Below, in pieces: positions 33,681-43,478 of a DNA stretch of 53,920 nucleotides (positions are counted from its first letter, which is position 1; every line of letters starts with the position of its first letter). The notes beneath the pieces were generated by a model. That model was not told where the DNA came from and searched no databases. It saw only the letters and a list, made by a program, of their open reading frames with translations. A program made the position numbers and the translations under genes. Source of the stretch: Anaerolineae bacterium. GTDB lineage: Bacteria; Chloroflexota; Anaerolineae; Aggregatilineales; Phototrophicaceae. The stretch lies in contig JAIOHM010000133.1 in assembly GCA_019912965.1 (NCBI GenBank), forward strand, positions 1-53,920, read 5' to 3'.

Positions 33681-36600
33681 TCAAAAAGTACACCCTAATA
33701 GCCTTTGCACCCGCCCCCAATGCTCATTGCATTCAGCATTACTCTGATCAGTTACCCCTTGCTTCATCCATCGATATTGCAAATCGCTATAAGGTGAAAC
33801 AGGTCCTGGGCCTTCAGGTATGGCAATTCCTCGGTACTTCAATCCCATATAGATTTCAATGGCTACATTTACTCCAAAAGTTCCGTATTTGAGAACATGG
33901 TTGCGCGCGGCAAGATAATCAGAGGCAATAGCTAAATTTATATCATAGTAGTTTTCTTGCATTTGCTGACGCAAATCTCTTGTGTACGCAAAGGCTAATG
34001 CAATGTCGCCATTACTATGGTTAATTGCCTCTTCTATGATAGCCCGTATTTTTGTGTCATTCGGTTCACTCCAACTACTGATTCTGGGTTTAGGTTGGGC
34101 TGATGCGCCTGCTACTGGTGACTCACTCCAATCCAGTATGGGCTGTATAAGCGAATTAATTGGATTAGAAATAAAGTCATCCAATTTCTGTCTTGGTGTT
34201 GTGGTGACAGGAACATGAGTAAGGGTGCAACCGCCATTCGATTGATAAGTTCCACCACCACCTGATTTCATCATGGTGTCATGGTTTGTACCACATGAAG
34301 TAGCATTTGACCCTGATGTATTTGCAGCGTTTGCTGCGCTACGCCCCGGAATACTTAAAGTCTGTCCTGCATAGATCAAATTGGGGTCGCGGATAATGTT
34401 ACGGTTGGCATTGTAAATCTCTCCCCAGCGGTTGCCATCACCATACACCTGTTGGGCAATCCGCCACAGGCTGTCACCACTTTCAACGCGCCCGGTTCGC
34501 ACATCGAAGAAGCCGCCAAAATCGGACAGGTTCACCGGATTGTTATCAACAAAGGCATAGCGATGCAGGCTCATCGGGTCGGCAGCACTGCCGCGATAGA
34601 TGTCCTGTGTGAGCCAGTTGTGGGTCTGAGGGTCATAGAGCCGAGCGCCGTAATGGTACAGTCCAAAATCGCTTTCCCATTCCGTCCCGTTAAAGGTACG
34701 GTAATCTTGGGCATTCTGGTCGCTGCTGAACTCTGGCATTCCAAATGGCAGATAGGTGTTGGGTGAAACCGGGTTGGCGAAAGCGTCAGCTAAAACGGTG
34801 ATGTTGCCCAAGCCATCGGGGTAGGTGAAGAAACTGGCTGTTGTGTTTTGAGTGCTATCGAATCCCAGCAGTTGCCCCATTGGGTCAGTATAGAATTGGC
34901 GCGTTTCCCCAGAACTATCGCTTTCAGTCACCGGGCTAAGGCCGAAGTCTGCATAAAAATAGTCCGTACTGGCGAGGCTGTTGTTGCCTACCACACTGCG
35001 CTGGGTGCGCCGTCCCAGCCCGTCATAGGTAAAACCCAAACCACCATTGGCCGCACCATTGAAGGATTGCATCAGAGAGGTGAGCCGGTTTTCTGAGTCA
35101 TAAGCGTAGTCGGCGCTGAAGTTCGGGGCAACCATACCTGTCCGGTTGCCATTCGGGTCATAGACGAAGGAGATTGCGTCGAGGTTCGTTAGTTGGTTGG
35201 CGGCATTGTAGGTGAACTGATGGGTGAATGGAGCAACCTGTGCGTTCAGATCAGGATTCCAGTTCCCCGTTTCGCTCAAGAGATTGCTAACCAGATCGTA
35301 TGAATAATCGAAAGCTGTTCCGGTGCTGTAATCCGCCGCCAACAGTCGATAGAGACCGTCATAATCATAGTCAATCGTGCGGGTCACGGTTGGGGCAACC
35401 GCCACCCTTCTAGCGAGACCGGGAGAACGACCGCTGGTTGTTATGTGATTTTGCAGCCATTGGATTGCCTGTTCCAGCCAGAGCAAAACATCAGCGGCAT
35501 CATTCGGTTCATAGTGGGCGTCAACGTAATCTTGGAGGGTGACGAGGAAGGTCATGGCTTCCTGCTGGGCTGCGGATAGGTTCCCAGTGTCCAGGAAGGT
35601 CTGAATGTTAAGCAAGTTCTGCCGCAGGGCGGTGTAGGTTGGCTCGTCAATCAAACATTGGGCATAGGCTCGATCCAGCAGCACCATCATATCGGCAACG
35701 GTTGGCGGGTTTGGAATCGGCGGCAGCGGCGGCAGGGTTGTGCCGTCGTTGGGAGCGCAGGCAGTTGGTGTGGGCGGCGTTGGGCTGTCGGTTGGCGTAG
35801 CCGTATCTGTCGGGACAGGGGTTTCCGTTGGGTCTGTGGGTTCTGCTGTTGGCGTTTCGGTATCGGTCGGGGTTTCAGTCGGTTCGTCGGTTGACTCATC
35901 CGTTGGTGTCACCGTATCGGTTGGTACAGGCGTTTCAGTCGGCGTATCGGTAGCTGTAGGGGTATCGGTCGGTGTTTCTGTAGGGGTGTCGGTAGGGGTT
36001 GGTGTAACAGGTGTTGCGATCACCGCCTGCAAAATCGTTTCGACTACCTGTGTCCGGTTGCCCACGCGGTCAAGGGTATATTGATAGGCAGCCAATGTGC
36101 CATTGACGCCGCTGTTGGTCAACGCAATAAGGCGATCAGCTGCATCGTACTGCCGGACAGTTGAGGTGTTATTGGGGTATTGTATTTGGGTCAGCAACCC
36201 GTCTGGGTCATACTGATAGTGGGTATCGCCCTGCGGCGATGTCGTGTTGGTGAGCCAGCCATTGGCATTGTAGGCGAAGTCCATGCGCTCCCCATCAGGA
36301 TAGATAAGTGCATCCAAATTGCCTGCCAAGTCGTAGGCACGGCTCATGGTGTCTGTATTTTTGGAGAAGGTGAGTAGCCGATTGAGGGCATCGTAGGTTG
36401 CGCTGGTCTGGCCTGTTGCATCAATTATGCTGGTCAAGTTGTTGTTCGCGTCGTAGGCAAAGCTAATCTGACTGCCATCGCCGTACACTGTACCCATCAG
36501 CCGATTAAGGGCATCATACGTATAACGAGTTTCCTGCCCGTTAGCATCCACCCGCCGGATGAGATTGCCCAGTAGATCATAGTGGTACTGCCACTGATTG

Positions 36601-39600
36601 CCGATGGCATTCTGTTCTCGTATTACTCGCCCCAACAGATCAACCGCAAACTGTTGGGTATGTCCGTTGGCATCGGTAATAGCTGTTAATGCACCGAGGG
36701 CATCGTAGGCATAAGTTGTTTGGCGGTTGCGATCAGGAAAAGCCGGATCATTGATCGGAACACCATCAACGACGTTTTCCGTGACTGCGCTCAAACGTCC
36801 CAACGGATCATGTTGATATTGGGTCACATGATTTTCAGGGTCAGTCACCTGTGTCAACTGCCCCGATGCGTCATAAGTATAGTTGGTGGTATGCCCCAGT
36901 GGATCAGTCATGGTTTGCAGGAGATTTCGCAAATCATAGGCAAAGGTAAGGCTGTTGCCTTTGGCATTGGTGGTGCTGATAAGATTGCCGTTGCCGTCGT
37001 ACTCCAAATAGGTTGTTTGTCCTTCGGGGAGTTGCACCACCTGTAGATCACCGCGTACATCAAAGGTAAAGTTGGTGGTATGACCCAACGGATTGCTGAA
37101 ACGGATCAAGCGATCTTCGGCATCGTAACCAAAACGGTTGATACCACCATCCGCAGCGGTCATCTCACTTAAACGGCCATTGGCATCGTAACTAAAGGTG
37201 GTCTCATTGTTCCGCGCATCAGTTGTGCGGATAACATTGCCCACTGGATCGTAATCCAGACTCCGAACCTGATTGAGCGAATCAGTTATCTGTACGACTT
37301 GATTGAGCGAATCATAGGTGAGTTGGGTTGTCTGGTTGAGTGGGTTGGTGGTTTCGATCAGGTTGCCATTGGCATCTTGGGCGAAGCGGGTAACACCGCC
37401 GAGTGCATCCGTGATGGTGGCGATCTGACCGACCAGATTGTAGGTATAAGCAGTTGTGCCGCCCCGCACATCGTCTAGTGCGATCAGTTGCCCAGCAGCG
37501 TCATAGTGTACTTGCGTGAGATGATTGAGGGCATCCTGAATTTGGATAATGCGATACAAGTTATCACGGGTAAAGATTGTGCGATGATTGAGTGCGTTGG
37601 TGGTAGCAATGAGATTGTTGGCGCAATCGTATTGATACTGGGTAGTGGCGTTGGTTGGGTCAGTGACACCTATCAGATTGTAGACAGAATCGTAGTTGTA
37701 TTCGGTCGTTGCCCCGCGCGGGTCGGTGATACTGGTGCGATGATACATTTTGTCATAGGTAAATTCATTAGCATATCCAAGCGGATCAACCACCATTGCA
37801 AGCTGGTCGTTGACATCATACGAAAAAATCGTGACACCCCCAGCGCGATCTTGCAGTGAACGCATATTTCCAACAGGATCATACATTAATCGGGTGATAC
37901 CACCACTGGGGTCAATGGTTTTAACCAGTCGATCTGCTGCATCATAACCGAAGCTGCTGCTGTGTCCGTTGGCATCTATCATTTTCACCATGCGACCTAA
38001 CACATCGTACTCAAAGTGAGTCGTAGCGCCCAATGCATCGGTGATGGTGAGGAGATTGCCTACTGTGTTATACGCAAATAGTGTGCGATATCCGCGTGGG
38101 TCGGTTTGTTCGGTCAGCAAGCCTTGCGGATTGTAGCCGAAGGTCGTTGTGCCCAAACCTGTGGTGATACTGATTACATTGCCGCGTCCATCGTAGGTTG
38201 CAGTCATCTCACGCCCGATGGGGTCACGAGCATAAATCAACTCGTCCCCATTTTGATAGCGGAAACTGCTGAAGTTACCATTGGCGTCCTCGGCATAGAT
38301 GACGTTCCCCCATTGATCGTACAGATAATGGGTTGGGATGCCACAGGTATCCATAACCAAGCGGCGGTTGTTCCGTTCGTCGTACTCATAGGATACAGTC
38401 CGTCCGAGCGCATCGGTTTCTTGCACCAGACGGAATTGATTGTCAAACCGATAGGTGGTTTGATGACCTTCATTGTCGGTCAGGACAATGGTTGAGTCGT
38501 TGACATATTGGAAATATGAAACGGAACCACTGGCATCCCGTTGTTCGATAACGCGGTTGCGATCATCGTAGGTGTTATTGGCAAACACCTTTCCATTGGG
38601 ATCGGTGATCGTCAGTAACCGATGGCGATCATCATAGGTGTAATGCAGGATGCGGTTTTCGGGCAAAACCACTGTTTCCAGATCGCCTGCGCCACTATAG
38701 CCGTATGAAACGATTCTTCCGGTCGGATCGCTGAGGGAAATAATGCGCCCGCTGCCGTCATAAGCCAGCGTGAATACCCGACCAATAGTATCCGTAATGG
38801 TAGTGAGGTTGGCTCCGCTGTAGCCGAACGAGCGTGTGTTGCCATTGGCATCTTGCTGATTTATCAAACGGCCTTGCGTGTCAAACTGATATCGTATTCT
38901 CTCAGGTGTGGTCAGGACAAACTCGTTGTTACTGTTACGTGTGAGGGTATCAAAAATTCCCGGCGGGGGGTCATATTGATAGACCCCATTACGTCTGAAA
39001 TACGCCACATACCCGTCCGGGTAGATCAATTCAACACCTGTAAAAACTTCAGTAAAGGTCTCTTTGAGGCTAAACTTGAAATTGTGCTGCCAGCCAAAGC
39101 CCAGCGCCCCATTAATCGGCGCAAGGGCATTATATGTGCGGGAGAAAGCAAAGGGCAAACCGGGACTTGTGACTGCAAGATCAGTATGTTGCGTGACGAA
39201 ATTGCCTGACGGCAGTATCACAGGTTCCATCACGGGTACGAACCAAGGGCGTACCCCGGTTTGTTGTGGTGGAAGTGGTGCTGGATTGTTATTTTGGCAG
39301 TTAGGCTGACGGAATACTTCAACCGAAGAAATCTTATTGTTCAGATTATTCCAATTTACAATATTGAAATTTCGTTGACTTTCATTAAGGCAGCCACTAT
39401 TTGCCCCTTGGCGATTTGCATTTTCATAGGCAATGATTGACCAACCATCTGGAATGCGAACAGACTCCGCATTATCATTGAGCATCTGACGACCATCTAC
39501 GATGGTATCTCCATCTTCAAGTTGAGAAATGTTAACAACTTCTATCCCAGGTCCCACTCCCCATCGATGACCATTCCAGCTTTCTGCTTCATAAAATATA

Positions 39601-39998
39601 ACGGATTTTAAATGCCGGGTTTGGCTATCGCAATCTGAACTGTTAAATATGTGGACTGAAGATACCCATCCTTTTAAATCCCAAGGACGACGATCTGGCA
39701 GGGGGATTCGGTCACCACTATAGCAATCAGCCGTGCCTCTGAAATCCGATTGTCTGAAGACCCAAACTGAACGACCATTAGGCACTCTCACTGAGTGAAT
39801 CTTGTCGTTTAGATCTTCTCCATTTATATTATTTAGAGAATAGTAGATACCAACTGGAAAATCGCGACAGTTTGAAGCTTGATTATCTAAACAAAGACCA
39901 ACGCCAGTCTGAGCACGAACGCTATTAATCAAAATAAGCGAGGAGAGAAAACTGAAGAGGATACCCCAAACCTGCACCAATCGGTGTCGTGACAACAT
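33681..39998 (-). CDS. RHS-repeat protein with beta/gamma-crystallin-like N-terminus, LysM and variable C-terminus
   Basis: 2,105 residues. A signal peptide is visible (VQVWGILFSFLSSLILINSVRAQ), so it is exported by Sec. Residues about 35-235 contain repeated Greek-key-like blocks (KIHSVRVPNGRSVWVFRQSD, ESVRIPDGWSIIAYENANRQ), like beta/gamma crystallins or I36 inhibitors. A DUF6531-like entry domain and a long YD-repeat array follow. At about 1330-1425 a Thr/Pro linker (PTDTPTETPTDTPTAT-type) interrupts the array. The RHS core ends DFGLYHYGARLYDPQTHNWL. A LysM domain (VESGDSLWRIAQQVYGDGN) lies at about 1830, and a 150-residue C-terminus of no recognised toxin family follows (LQYRWMKQGVTDQ near the end). 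AGGTGG ribosome site upstream. Confidence 0.9.
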   Translation of the reverse strand: MLSRHRLVQVWGILFSFLSSLILINSVRAQTGVGLCLDNQASNCRDFPVGIYYSLNNINGEDLNDKIHSVRVPNGRSVWVFRQSDFRGTADCYSGDRIPLPDRRPWDLKGWVSSVHIFNSSDCDSQTRHLKSVIFYEAESWNGHRWGVGPGIEVVNISQLEDGDTIVDGRQMLNDNAESVRIPDGWSIIAYENANRQGANSGCLNESQRNFNIVNWNNLNNKISSVEVFRQPNCQNNNPAPLPPQQTGVRPWFVPVMEPVILPSGNFVTQHTDLAVTSPGLPFAFSRTYNALAPINGALGFGWQHNFKFSLKETFTEVFTGVELIYPDGYVAYFRRNGVYQYDPPPGIFDTLTRNSNNEFVLTTPERIRYQFDTQGRLINQQDANGNTRSFGYSGANLTTITDTIGRVFTLAYDGSGRIISLSDPTGRIVSYGYSGAGDLETVVLPENRILHYTYDDRHRLLTITDPNGKVFANNTYDDRNRVIEQRDASGSVSYFQYVNDSTIVLTDNEGHQTTYRFDNQFRLVQETDALGRTVSYEYDERNNRRLVMDTCGIPTHYLYDQWGNVIYAEDANGNFSSFRYQNGDELIYARDPIGREMTATYDGRGNVISITTGLGTTTFGYNPQGLLTEQTDPRGYRTLFAYNTVGNLLTITDALGATTHFEYDVLGRMVKMIDANGHSSSFGYDAADRLVKTIDPSGGITRLMYDPVGNMRSLQDRAGGVTIFSYDVNDQLAMVVDPLGYANEFTYDKMYHRTSITDPRGATTEYNYDSVYNLIGVTDPTNATTQYQYDCANNLIATTNALNHRTIFTRDNLYRIIQIQDALNHLTQVHYDAAGQLIALDDVRGGTTAYTYNLVGQIATITDALGGVTRFAQDANGNLIETTNPLNQTTQLTYDSLNQVVQITDSLNQVRSLDYDPVGNVIRTTDARNNETTFSYDANGRLSEMTAADGGINRFGYDAEDRLIRFSNPLGHTTNFTFDVRGDLQVVQLPEGQTTYLEYDGNGNLISTTNAKGNSLTFAYDLRNLLQTMTDPLGHTTNYTYDASGQLTQVTDPENHVTQYQHDPLGRLSAVTENVVDGVPINDPAFPDRNRQTTYAYDALGALTAITDANGHTQQFAVDLLGRVIREQNAIGNQWQYHYDLLGNLIRRVDANGQETRYTYDALNRLMGTVYGDGSQISFAYDANNNLTSIIDATGQTSATYDALNRLLTFSKNTDTMSRAYDLAGNLDALIYPDGERMDFAYNANGWLTNTTSPQGDTHYQYDPDGLLTQIQYPNNTSTVRQYDAADRLIALTNSGVNGTLAAYQYTLDRVGNRTQVVETILQAVIATPVTPTPTDTPTETPTDTPTATDTPTETPVPTDTVTPTDESTDEPTETPTDTETPTAEPTDPTETPVPTDTATPTDSPTPPTPTACAPNDGTTLPPLPPIPNPPTVADMMVLLDRAYAQCLIDEPTYTALRQNLLNIQTFLDTGNLSAAQQEAMTFLVTLQDYVDAHYEPNDAADVLLWLEQAIQWLQNHITTSGRSPGLARRVAVAPTVTRTIDYDYDGLYRLLAADYSTGTAFDYSYDLVSNLLSETGNWNPDLNAQVAPFTHQFTYNAANQLTNLDAISFVYDPNGNRTGMVAPNFSADYAYDSENRLTSLMQSFNGAANGGLGFTYDGLGRRTQRSVVGNNSLASTDYFYADFGLSPVTESDSSGETRQFYTDPMGQLLGFDSTQNTTASFFTYPDGLGNITVLADAFANPVSPNTYLPFGMPEFSSDQNAQDYRTFNGTEWESDFGLYHYGARLYDPQTHNWLTQDIYRGSAADPMSLHRYAFVDNNPVNLSDFGGFFDVRTGRVESGDSLWRIAQQVYGDGNRWGEIYNANRNIIRDPNLIYAGQTLSIPGRSAANAANTSGSNATSCGTNHDTMMKSGGGGTYQSNGGCTLTHVPVTTTPRQKLDDFISNPINSLIQPILDWSESPVAGASAQPKPRISSWSEPNDTKIRAIIEEAINHSNGDIALAFAYTRDLRQQMQENYYDINLAIASDYLAARNHVLKYGTFGVNVAIEIYMGLKYRGIAIPEGPGPVSPYSDLQYRWMKQGVTDQSNAECNEHWGRVQRLLGCTF

Positions 39999-40294
39999 GC
40001 TCCACCTCGGCTGATCACTGGAATTTTGGCTTTGGCAATACTAAGTGTGACGAAGATTGCGAAGATTAGGTAGAATAAATCTATTTACGTTATTCAAAAT
40101 CAACTGTAAGAGATTTTTTATATTTTGTCTACATTAAACAGGAATAATTGTAAAATACAAACGCTTGTAAAAATATAATAAAAACGTTCCTTATTTCCCT
40201 CCCCAGGGTGCAAAAGAACTGGTTGACTATCACTGCCCAAAGTGAGTGAATACCTATAGCAAGAGACCTTTTTCTTGCTGTCAGGAAAAAGCCT
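39999..40294. other. Divergent intergenic region between RHS gene and recombinase gene
   Basis: AT-rich, presumably with promoters in both directions. Directly before the recombinase ATG, CTTTTTC (40268-40274) pairs with GAAAAAG (40285-40291), a hairpin that covers the AGGAA ribosome site, similar in arrangement to the IS982 leader. Confidence 0.5.
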
Positions 40295-40921
40295 ATGCTC
40301 ACTGTGGGTTATATTCGGGTCAGTACCGACGAACAAGATCTGAGCAAACAAAAACATCTCCTCCTAGAGTATGCACAGCAGCAGCGCATCATCATCGATC
40401 AGTTCATTGAAGCCGAAGTGTCCTCCCGCAAAACCCCGCAGGAACGCCGCATCATTGAATTGCAGGACTTACTTGAAACAGGGGATCACCTGGTTGTTGC
40501 CGAGCTTTCCCGCTTGGGACGAAACATGCTTGAAACCCTCAATATCATCAACCTGCTGAGTGAACGGGGGATTAAGATCACCTTTGTTCGGCAGCCTGAG
40601 CTATCGACCAGTGGAACCCATGGAAAACTACTCCTGGCAATCTACAGCTATTTTGCCGAGTCAGAGCGCGATTACATCTCGTTGCGAACCAAACAAGGCT
40701 TAGCCGCAGCCAGAGCCAGCGGTAAGTTGTTAGGCAGGCCGAAAGGCAGCCGGAATAAACGGGGTTCCATGCTGACCCCCTTTGTGGATCAGATACACGC
40801 CTATCGCCGATTAGGACTCTCAGTGAATGCGATCCAAAAACTAATTAACCCGCTGCTCACAAAGCCCGTCACTTACAATACATTCAAGTATTTTGTGCAG
40901 CAGCTTCCCATCCAACCATAA
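40295..40921 (+). CDS. Serine recombinase, resolvase/invertase type
   Basis: 208 residues. The catalytic Ser is in GYIRVSTDEQ (S10), followed by the usual DHLVVAELSRLGRNM, FVRQPELSTSGTHGKLLLA and SERDYISLRTKQGLAAARAS motifs, and a C-terminal HTH region (GLSVNAIQKLINPL). Length is standard for small resolvases and invertases. It could invert or resolve DNA around the RHS loci or act as element resolvase; no crossover site was identified. The next gene starts 12 bp later, so they form an operon. Confidence 0.93.
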   Translation: MLTVGYIRVSTDEQDLSKQKHLLLEYAQQQRIIIDQFIEAEVSSRKTPQERRIIELQDLLETGDHLVVAELSRLGRNMLETLNIINLLSERGIKITFVRQPELSTSGTHGKLLLAIYSYFAESERDYISLRTKQGLAAARASGKLLGRPKGSRNKRGSMLTPFVDQIHAYRRLGLSVNAIQKLINPLLTKPVTYNTFKYFVQQLPIQP

Positions 40922-40933
40922 TACAGGAGAGAG

Positions 40934-42658
40934 GTGTCAAGCCCAGAAAACATCACACAAATTGCCCCTGCTTTTACCCTCGACTGGGTGCTTGCCCCCA
41001 AACCAGTCGAAGCCTCCGAAGATAACCCCAATCATCTCCATGAAAGCCTATTTCCAGCGCTTGAGCAGCATCCTGTTCCAGAAGCTGAGGTAGTCTATCC
41101 AACTGGTTTTGGTACTCTCACATTTAGTGAACTCTATGCGGCGACCCGTCGCATTGTCGGCTTTGCCCTGCGTGACCAGCTCAGTATGGTCAATCCTGAA
41201 GACATTGACGACTGTATGCAGTCCGGGTATCTCAAGGTCTGGGAACAGCTTCAGAAACAACCCGATTTATTTGCGGGAAAGCCGAAGAAATATGTGGTTC
41301 AAGCCATCGTCATGCGTTCAAAGGCACAGCGGTATGCTCATGTACGCCACTACCGCAAAATTGTCTACAACGCAGACACACAAGCTCATCAGAACACTGA
41401 CGATTTGACCATTGCTCAGGTGGATACCTGGATTGACTTGGCACAGGCCATCCAACGGGTAGCGGCGTACACTGCTGATCTGGATAGTCCGATTTACCTC
41501 TTGGCACTCTATTCGCTCATCACCGATGTCAAAACCCAAGCTGTTGCTCAAACCATGCAGCATGGGCTGAGTACCCTCACGGCTGCCAAGCGAAGAATAC
41601 GGGTCACACTGGCGAATGTGCTTCCCCACTATGGCACAACCACCGACAGTGTAGTGCCCCTTGCACTTCCCAAGATTCAGCCATTTCACCTTGCCCAACT
41701 GCACAGGCAGCTCATCACGCCGCAGATCCTCGAAGATGTTCCGCTACGCCCCAATACCGTCAAATCTGCAAATAATTGGTTTGATCTGCTTGTACCATCG
41801 CTTCATCATCTGGATGCAGAAACTTCACCCAATGTCGCGCCAGAAGTTCGGTATGAAACACGCTGGAGAGAAACTGTAACCCTAGAGGAACTTCTAGCGG
41901 ATACCGCTGTCCGGAAGGTGGCGTTCGCCAAAATGCGGTCACTGGGTTACATCGGGGAAGATGCTCAGGATTGTTTTCAACTTGGCACGATCAACCTGTG
42001 GAAAGCCCTCCAAATCCAGCCGGGGATGTTGGCGGACAAAGGTGCAGCATGGGTAGGGGTGTGGATTGCTCATGCTGGCAGCAGACGTTCGCTTTGGAAA
42101 CACCGCGCCAGATCCGTTCCTTTGCATGACCCGGAACTCACACGATACACCCGCCCAGAAAGATGGGCGTCATGGGCAACACGGGTGGACAAAAGGATCG
42201 ACTTCACCCTGCTGATGAACGCGCTGGCGCAGCGGTATGATGGCGATCCGCTCAAACTGTTTGCCCTTTACTCCCTCACCACTTCGGTCAAGATGAAAGA
42301 TGTGCAATCTGTCGCTCACGCCGACAAGAACCAGCTTATCCAAGCCCGCAATGCTGTCAAAAACGATCTGCGTGAACTGCTGACAGATGACGAAAACTGT
42401 GTGTCGGATACCCATTGGCTCGAACAACTCCAACGCGGGGAACACCTTGCCTGTGTCACCCAAGTCGCTGAACAAGTTATGGACAACCAACGCCTGCTCC
42501 TTGCTCTGTACATCATCACCACCTCTGCTACCCGCAAAGATGTGACCACGCTTTTTGGCATCCCCCTCACCAGGTTCCGCCAAGACATTATTCAGGTCAA
42601 GCATCTGTTGGCAGCAGCCTTTCAAAAGGTGAAATCGGATACAGCGCAAGCGAGATAA
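40934..42658 (+). CDS. Sigma-70-like protein with duplicated region-2-like and triple HTH units
   Basis: 574 residues from GTG (AGGAGAG just upstream). Two segments look like sigma region 2: residues 88-147 (ED-IDDCMQSGYLKVWEQL, then YVVQAIVMRSKAQRYAHVRH) and 341-400 (ED-AQDCFQLGTINLWKAL, then VGVWIAHAGSRRSLWKHR). Three segments share the pattern LLALYSLITDVK / LFALYSLTTSVK / LLALYIITTSAT at 189, 442 and 521, each followed by a helix-turn-helix-like stretch that ends LANVL, LRELL or LLAAAF. So the layout is region 2, region 4, region 2, region 4, region 4. I know no standard sigma factor with this layout. It may be a transcription factor or DNA-binding protein for the linked recombinase. Confidence 0.75.
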   Translation: MSSPENITQIAPAFTLDWVLAPKPVEASEDNPNHLHESLFPALEQHPVPEAEVVYPTGFGTLTFSELYAATRRIVGFALRDQLSMVNPEDIDDCMQSGYLKVWEQLQKQPDLFAGKPKKYVVQAIVMRSKAQRYAHVRHYRKIVYNADTQAHQNTDDLTIAQVDTWIDLAQAIQRVAAYTADLDSPIYLLALYSLITDVKTQAVAQTMQHGLSTLTAAKRRIRVTLANVLPHYGTTTDSVVPLALPKIQPFHLAQLHRQLITPQILEDVPLRPNTVKSANNWFDLLVPSLHHLDAETSPNVAPEVRYETRWRETVTLEELLADTAVRKVAFAKMRSLGYIGEDAQDCFQLGTINLWKALQIQPGMLADKGAAWVGVWIAHAGSRRSLWKHRARSVPLHDPELTRYTRPERWASWATRVDKRIDFTLLMNALAQRYDGDPLKLFALYSLTTSVKMKDVQSVAHADKNQLIQARNAVKNDLRELLTDDENCVSDTHWLEQLQRGEHLACVTQVAEQVMDNQRLLLALYIITTSATRKDVTTLFGIPLTRFRQDIIQVKHLLAAAFQKVKSDTAQAR

Positions 42659-42727
42659 TCTCCCACTCCAGTCCAGTACGAGTTTCCGTTGATCGTCAAA
42701 ACGAGCTGAATATGGTGTAATACGCAT

Positions 42728-42991
42728 ATGCATAAGTCCACTTCCGTTCGCACCACCTTTCTGTTGCCGCCCGCCTTACTGCAACGACTGCGGGATTTTG
42801 CTACCAGACATGGGAAACTGATGTCGAAAACCGTTGAAACTGGGATCAAACAGATCATCGACACCGAGCAGACAACACCCATTCGCCAGATATACAAAAC
42901 CCTGAAAGAACTGGATGGCACAGGTGGGGCAGGTATCGCGAATGCTTCCACGACGATAAACGCGATCCTGTACGGGGAACAGGGCGTATGA
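42728..42991 (+). CDS. Ribbon-helix-helix antitoxin-like protein, orphan
   Basis: 87 residues; MHKSTSVRTTFLLPPALLQR, then FATRHGKLMSKTVETGIKQI is a CopG/MetJ-type ribbon-helix-helix (short strand TTFLLP, two helices). No toxin gene follows within 160 bp, so it is an orphan antitoxin or a small regulator. A -10-like TGTAAT ends six bases before the ATG, again suggesting a leaderless transcript. Confidence 0.7.
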   Translation: MHKSTSVRTTFLLPPALLQRLRDFATRHGKLMSKTVETGIKQIIDTEQTTPIRQIYKTLKELDGTGGAGIANASTTINAILYGEQGV

Positions 42992-43120
42992 AGGGGCAGA
43001 ATGTATAACTGGATAATTGTCTTAGTGAGTGCTTTTTAACATTTGCTCCCAACTTCCTTGCAGGCGTTCCATCGGTGCATTCTTCATAAATTTGTCGATA
43101 TTCCCGACAGATCATGCTTA

Positions 43121-43148
43121 TTGAAGTTTTTATGTATTTGTTTATAAT
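43121..43148 (+). promoter_or_regulatory. Promoter of first brnT, leaderless
   Basis: TTGAAG (43121-43126), 16-base spacer, TATAAT (43143-43148); ATG at 43155 is seven bases on, where transcription should start. Confidence 0.65.
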
Positions 43149-43154
43149 ATACAC

Positions 43155-43478
43155 ATGCCTGACGATACTGTTCAGCTTTTGCGTTCCCTTGTGGGGTTTG
43201 AATGGGACGAGGGTAATAAGACCAAGAATTGGCTGAAACATCAGGTGAGTCAGGAAGAAGCTGAGCAGGTATTTTTCAATACCCCGCTTACCATCAGTAA
43301 AGACGAGGAACACTCACGGGATGAAGCCCGCTATGCAGCATATGGCATCACGAATGCTCAGCGCCCCCTATTTGTGGTCTTTACGATCCGCAATCATCGT
43401 CTGAGGGTGATTTCAGCGCGCGATCAGGATAAACAGGAAAGGAGAGTCTATGAACAAAAAACAGCCCAAGCTGCCTAA
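43155..43478 (+). CDS. brnT: BrnT-family toxin (RelE-like RNase)
   Basis: 107 residues. Family motifs: GFEWDEGNKTKNWLKHQVSQ, EEAEQVFFNT, then RPLFVVFTIRNHRLRVISAR at the C-terminal strand pair, matching BrnT (FEWDxxKxxxNxxKHxVSF and RxISAR). BrnT cleaves mRNA and is held by BrnA. An N-terminal extension of about 13 residues is present. It overlaps brnA by 29 bases, so the pair is coupled. Leaderless promoter directly upstream. Confidence 0.88.
   Translation: MPDDTVQLLRSLVGFEWDEGNKTKNWLKHQVSQEEAEQVFFNTPLTISKDEEHSRDEARYAAYGITNAQRPLFVVFTIRNHRLRVISARDQDKQERRVYEQKTAQAA

Noticed and set aside
35740..36084. Gly/Val/Ser repeat frame and possible CRISPR-like repeats opposite the second RHS gene
   Set aside because: The repetition is the codon pattern of the Thr/Pro linker of the RHS protein; unit is short and without unique spacers.
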